A stretch of 7,569 bases of DNA from an uncultured Prevotella sp. GTDB lineage: Bacteria; Bacteroidota; Bacteroidia; Bacteroidales; Bacteroidaceae. Numbering within the stretch: position 1 is the first letter of the stretch; the number at the start of each line of letters is the position of its first letter. Shown piece after piece: positions 4,104 through 7,569 of this stretch. The notes beneath the pieces were generated by a model. That model saw nothing but the letters and a program-made list of their open reading frames with translations, did no database searches and was not told where the DNA came from. A program made the translations under genes and the position numbers. The stretch lies in contig USSA01000142.1 of the NCBI GenBank assembly GCA_900557255.1, positions 1 through 7,569 of the forward strand, given 5' to 3'.

Positions 4104-6872
4104 TTATCTCACGATTTTATATACGCAGTTTCCCTGCTTCACGATATAAATGCCATGACGCATCTCCGTGGCAGAAACCCTGCGGCCATTGAGATCGTAG
4201 TATCTCTTCTGTCCATTACGTGACGGGGTGGCTGTGACAGAACTGATACCCGTAGAACTTGCCGGTATCACGATGAGTTCCTTGGAACCGTAAGAAAGTT
4301 CACCCTTCTTGCTGGCATTTACTACCAGCGCATAGGTAGCATCTGTGTCCAGACCTGAGAATGCAAATTCTGTCTTGCCATTGGTAGAAACCTTCTGGTA
4401 GGCTGCCACCGGTTCGTGAATCAATGCATTGCATCCCAAAAGCACATCATCGATATAGAAAGCACCGGAAGTACGCTGGATGACATTCAGTCTTACTGAA
4501 TCAGCCAACTCCGGCAAATCATAGCTATAGGTATCTCCCGAAGCCATGTCTGCACCTCCCTGCAAAGTAGCAATCTGCTTCCATTCTCCATTCTGATAAG
4601 CCTCTACTGCCAAGGTTGCCTTGGTTGAAGAAGATGACTTGGCGAAGAACTTGACAGAAGATATACGGTTGCCGACAGATGCCATCTTCAGATAGGTATC
4701 TATCTTGTTCAGACGGAGGCAAGGTGATTCCTCGCCATAATTGTTCATGCTCAGGTTACCATTGGTTTTCCAAAGCGAAGGCATACCCTCGAGTTCTTTG
4801 CTGAAATCATAGCCCTTCTGAGTTGCCTCTGTTGCATAAACCAACTTATGCAGGGTGACCACGTAATCATCTGCTGCTTCCATACCTTTCCATGAAGCCG
4901 TGAAGCCTGTTTTACCGACTGCGGTAGCCTTTACATCAGTCACATAATACTTGCTGAAAGGTATAGCGGCAGTAGTGAACTGCTGGGTATAGACATCAGA
5001 AGAATAAGAGCCACGGTTTGCCTGCAAGGTAATCTCATAGGTAGTTTCAGGACTCAAGCGCTCAACATGAAGAGAAGGCTGTGATGCTGTATATACCTTA
5101 TTATTATAGAGCGGCAGAGGTTCTTTTTTTCCATTCACCACTGAGCTGATGTTCAGAACATATCGCTTGGCAACCGGCACATCTGTCCATCCTACCACAA
5201 TACTGCTATCCTGAACCTCAGTAACCTTCACGTCAGGAGTATTCAGTTTCAGATTAAGTCCGCCGAGCATGAGATTGATGATGCCATTCTTCTCCTCGAT
5301 ATCATCCAGAGACATCACCCTGCCACCAGCCCAGGAAGTCAGATTACACTGAGTCACATTCGATGTTCCAGGGAACGGATCTCCCGAACGTGTATTATCG
5401 GTAAGCTTGTTATCAGCCTCAACGATATCCACACGCTGATGAGTGCCAGTGATGTTCAACTCATTTTTCTCCCAAGCCTTGGCATCATAATCGATATGCC
5501 AGAGCAACATGCCATGGCCCGGAATGAACGCATCCCAGCCCTTCTGCTGGCGGTTCTCCATGATGAAGTATTCCTGATCATTGGTTCCTCCCACAGGCAC
5601 CATGTATGCCTTGTTGCTGTCGTTCAGGTCAGGCAGGACATTGAGGGTATCTACCCCATTCTTCAATATGGTCAGGTCGAGCCATCCCAGACAGGCACGC
5701 TCATAGGCAGAGAATGCCGCAGGCGTATTGCCATTGTTGTTATAAGAAGCCTGTGCCATGGTATCGAAAGAACCTGGGGCGAAGGTTGTTATGCCATAAT
5801 TTACATCATAATGGTCGGCAAGACCCAGCACATGACCGAATTCATGTACAAAGGTACCGATGCCCGCAGGCTGAGGTGTGATGAGGGTACCATTGATTTC
5901 GTTGCTGCAGGTATAATTGCCTACCTCTACTCCATTCAGTTTCAGCGAAGTCTGGGCAGCTCCTGCCTGCGTAGCGATATCCGAATAATAGGCAGAATGT
6001 GGCCAGAGAGCATTGCCATCGCCTGAATCAGCCTCACCCTTTCCAGCATAGAAAAAATAGATGTTGTCAATGTAGCCATCCTGGTTATGGTCATACTGGG
6101 AGAAATCAACCGATGGAGCAGCAAGTGTACAAGCCTCTCTCACGAATTTCTCCAGACGGACAGGATCATCTACGGAAGAGCCTTTGTTGGCTCCATAATA
6201 AGAATATTTCTCAGGTAATGTTACAGGCCCGATGACATCAAACTGAGGTTGGAATCTGCCATTGGAACTGTTCAGATAGAAATCTCTCGCACTTCCATTG
6301 GCACCATTGCTGTAAGTAAATCCAGGTTCATTGAGCATGTTGCTGAAGAACTGATGTGCATCGCTACCTATGGTAGAGAATTTGGTATCAGCAAACTGCA
6401 CCAAGATGACCAATGAGTGAACCTCACCAATGGTTGGGAAATTGTTCAATTTCTCTTTCTGAGGATTGCTGCCGACTTTCAGAGAAGCATTCCTGCGAGA
6501 CGAAAGGGTTTGCTGCAACTGCTGCAGACGGGCGCGCTTGAAAGATTCAAGGATGGCAGACTTATCCTGAGCCTGGATAAACGACTTGACCTGGGCACTT
6601 CGCTCAGAAACCTCCGTAGCCTTAAAGCCACTGGCCTGCACCTTACCATTCTTCCAATCGGCATACTCGTAATTTTTCTGTCGAGCATTAAACACGAGCG
6701 GAATACCATCAGAAGTCAGCACATAATGGCCGTGCTCATCACCGCGCATCTGGATGGTGAGCCAGGAGCCATCAGCCTGCTTCACCTTCAAAGGCTTTGG
6801 ATAAGCAGGAATAGCAAAGGTGGTCTGCACAAAGCAGACCACCAATAAGCTTAATATAATGATTTTCTTCAT
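4104..6872 (-). CDS. Secreted M6-family zinc metalloprotease with FN3 domains and a T9SS C-terminal signal
   Basis: This is a 922-residue exported endopeptidase of the immune inhibitor A-like M6 family. Residues 1-20 are a signal peptide ending T-F-A. Residues about 25-130 form the M6 propeptide region, with a G-D-E-H-G-H-Y block at 44-50. The catalytic domain spans about 145-535. It includes a calcium-loop-like D-H-N-Q-D-G-Y-I-D (261-269), the zinc motif H-E-F-G-H-V-L-G-L-A-D (343-353; H343, H347 and D353 as ligands, E344 as the base), and a probable Met-turn at M372. A fibronectin type III domain follows (about 543-634). A second FN3-like fold (641-869) appears split by a jelly-roll-like insert (about 687-813). 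The C-terminus (about 873-922) carries a Y-D-L-N-G-R-R-V ... G-I-Y-I-V tail typical of T9SS cargo. It is probably activated after export by removal of the propeptide, and may degrade host or dietary proteins. It starts 2 bp after the stop of the preceding gene, implying translational coupling. Substrate unknown. Confidence 0.94.
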   Translation of the reverse strand: MKKIIILSLLVVCFVQTTFAIPAYPKPLKVKQADGSWLTIQMRGDEHGHYVLTSDGIPLVFNARQKNYEYADWKNGKVQASGFKATEVSERSAQVKSFIQAQDKSAILESFKRARLQQLQQTLSSRRNASLKVGSNPQKEKLNNFPTIGEVHSLVILVQFADTKFSTIGSDAHQFFSNMLNEPGFTYSNGANGSARDFYLNSSNGRFQPQFDVIGPVTLPEKYSYYGANKGSSVDDPVRLEKFVREACTLAAPSVDFSQYDHNQDGYIDNIYFFYAGKGEADSGDGNALWPHSAYYSDIATQAGAAQTSLKLNGVEVGNYTCSNEINGTLITPQPAGIGTFVHEFGHVLGLADHYDVNYGITTFAPGSFDTMAQASYNNNGNTPAAFSAYERACLGWLDLTILKNGVDTLNVLPDLNDSNKAYMVPVGGTNDQEYFIMENRQQKGWDAFIPGHGMLLWHIDYDAKAWEKNELNITGTHQRVDIVEADNKLTDNTRSGDPFPGTSNVTQCNLTSWAGGRVMSLDDIEEKNGIINLMLGGLNLKLNTPDVKVTEVQDSSIVVGWTDVPVAKRYVLNISSVVNGKKEPLPLYNNKVYTASQPSLHVERLSPETTYEITLQANRGSYSSDVYTQQFTTAAIPFSKYYVTDVKATAVGKTGFTASWKGMEAADDYVVTLHKLVYATEATQKGYDFSKELEGMPSLWKTNGNLSMNNYGEESPCLRLNKIDTYLKMASVGNRISSVKFFAKSSSSTKATLAVEAYQNGEWKQIATLQGGADMASGDTYSYDLPELADSVRLNVIQRTSGAFYIDDVLLGCNALIHEPVAAYQKVSTNGKTEFAFSGLDTDATYALVVNASKKGELSYGSKELIVIPASSTGISSVTATPSRNGQKRYYDLNGRRVSATEMRHGIYIVKQGNCVYKIVR

Positions 6873-6874
6873 AC

Positions 6875-7569
6875 TTACTTGATAACAAACTTAGCAGTAG
6901 CCTTATGACCAGCCTTATCAGTTGCCTTCACGATGTAGAGACCAGAAGTCAAGCCAGAAGTACTGAATGCAGCACCTGAAGTCTTGCCTACGAGTTTGCC
7001 ATTTACACTGTAAACCCAGATTGCATTAGCACCCTCGGCAGAAATCTGACCATCAGCAGCCTTGATAACCAAAGCCTCAGCAGCCTCAACACTCTCAATA
7101 CCGCTGACAAAGTTCTTGAGAACAGTAACATGGATTGTTGCAGAGAACTCACCGAAGTTGACGGTAACCACTGCACCCCCCTGCTTCTTACCCTTGATAA
7201 TCAGGTCGATGCTGTTACCATGAGTCTCGCCAAGAGAAACTGCGGCATTAGGAGTAGAAGAAACCTCCAAGTCTGACTCCAAATCAGGGTTCTCTAAACC
7301 ATATACAGAAACCTTGACAACAGCAGCACCCTCATCGGTAGTACCTACAGTTACATCATCTGCACTAACGGCAAATGCCTTGGCAATATTGTTGAAGTAA
7401 AGAGTAGGAATCTTGCTTCCATCCTCCTTCCAAGGCTCGGCAAGAGAGCTACCGTAAGCATACCCCATACCTGTAAAGAAGTCCTTGCCCATCTCCTTGG
7501 CTGCCTTGTAGGCGCCATCTACGCTTGTAGCATCTGTGCTACCCACATTGTTGGTAGTGTAGTTGCCAG
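6875..7569 (-). CDS. Surface protein with Ig-like region and T9SS type A sorting domain, C-terminal part only
   Basis: The frame is open through the right edge (first complete codons G-N-Y-T-T-N-N-V-G-S), so only the last 231 residues are seen; there is no true start here. The first segment, with D-F-F-T-G-M-G-Y-A-Y-G and P-W-K-E-D-G-S-K-I-P-T-L-Y-F, resembles the end of GLUG-type repeat regions in Bacteroidota surface proteins. It is followed by a beta-rich stretch that looks like a bacterial Ig-like domain, rich in Val/Thr/Gly and ending V-T-V-N-F-G-E-F-S-A-T-I-H-V-T-V. The final 75 or so residues, from G-I-E-S-V, match the T9SS type A sorting-domain pattern: V-Y-S-V-N-G-K-L-V ... L-T-S-G-L-Y-I-V-K-A ... 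K-F-V-I-K. The product is thus likely exported through the T9SS, probably to the cell surface. It directly precedes the M6 protease gene with a 2-bp gap, so the two form one operon. The GLUG and Ig-like calls are tentative; the sorting domain is strong. Confidence 0.85.
   Translation of the reverse strand, partial: GNYTTNNVGSTDATSVDGAYKAAKEMGKDFFTGMGYAYGSSLAEPWKEDGSKIPTLYFNNIAKAFAVSADDVTVGTTDEGAAVVKVSVYGLENPDLESDLEVSSTPNAAVSLGETHGNSIDLIIKGKKQGGAVVTVNFGEFSATIHVTVLKNFVSGIESVEAAEALVIKAADGQISAEGANAIWVYSVNGKLVGKTSGAAFSTSGLTSGLYIVKATDKAGHKATAKFVIK

Noticed and set aside
5439..6026. Plus-strand open frame of 195 codons inside the protease gene
   Set aside because: It lies entirely antisense to the strongly supported M6 catalytic domain. 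It has no recognisable motif, and its open frame is a by-product of codon use on the other strand.
6875..7548. A gene starting at an internal GTG or ATG near 7546-7548
   Set aside because: The reading frame continues upstream to the window edge without a stop, no signal peptide follows that point, and the ATG at 7546-7548 is in a different frame. The gene is cut by the window.

Overview
The window looks like a chromosomal segment of a Bacteroidota species, most likely from the Prevotella/Segatella group. Four things point there: the gene order rplM-rpsI-rpsB-tsf; a TAnnTTTG-type -7 promoter element and mostly A-rich translation starts; three neighbouring secreted proteins ending in type IX secretion (T9SS) sorting-domain-like tails; and short tails of the form 'Y-x-x-x-G-[KR]-R-V ... 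G-x-x-I-x-x-G', which are common in Prevotella. The genus is an inference; the phylum is well supported. Every supported gene lies on the minus strand, so transcription runs from high to low coordinates.

From 7569 down to 2755 there is a compact cluster of three genes for exported proteins. The first is the C-terminal part of a surface protein cut by the window edge (6875-7569). It is followed after 2 bp by a full-length M6-family zinc metalloprotease (4104-6872), and 35 bp later by a 437-residue helical protein of unknown function (2755-4068). A strong intrinsic terminator at 2665-2700 ends the unit. All three proteins should cross the inner membrane by the Sec pathway (the signal peptide of the first lies outside the window) and then use the T9SS, to be secreted or fixed at the cell surface.

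The 346-bp gap 2409-2754 holds that terminator, a small second hairpin, an AT-rich promoter zone with a clear -7 box inside a dyad, and a roughly 150-nt structured 5' leader. The ribosomal unit follows: rplM (L13) and rpsI (S9), 10 bp apart; then a 258-bp gap; rpsB (S2); a 108-bp gap; and the start of tsf (EF-Ts), cut by the left edge. The rpsI-rpsB gap is unusual. It carries a pair of inverted GTGAAGA-type heptad arrays just behind the rpsI stop codon and a separate predicted hairpin domain ahead of rpsB. A further 12-bp stem sits between rpsB and tsf. These hairpins could set different output levels for L13/S9, S2 and EF-Ts from one operon.

Most of the window is ordinary core and secretome content. 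The features most worth a second look are the untranslated structured elements of the ribosomal operon, the nested domain layout of the protease, and the unrecognised helical protein made with it.
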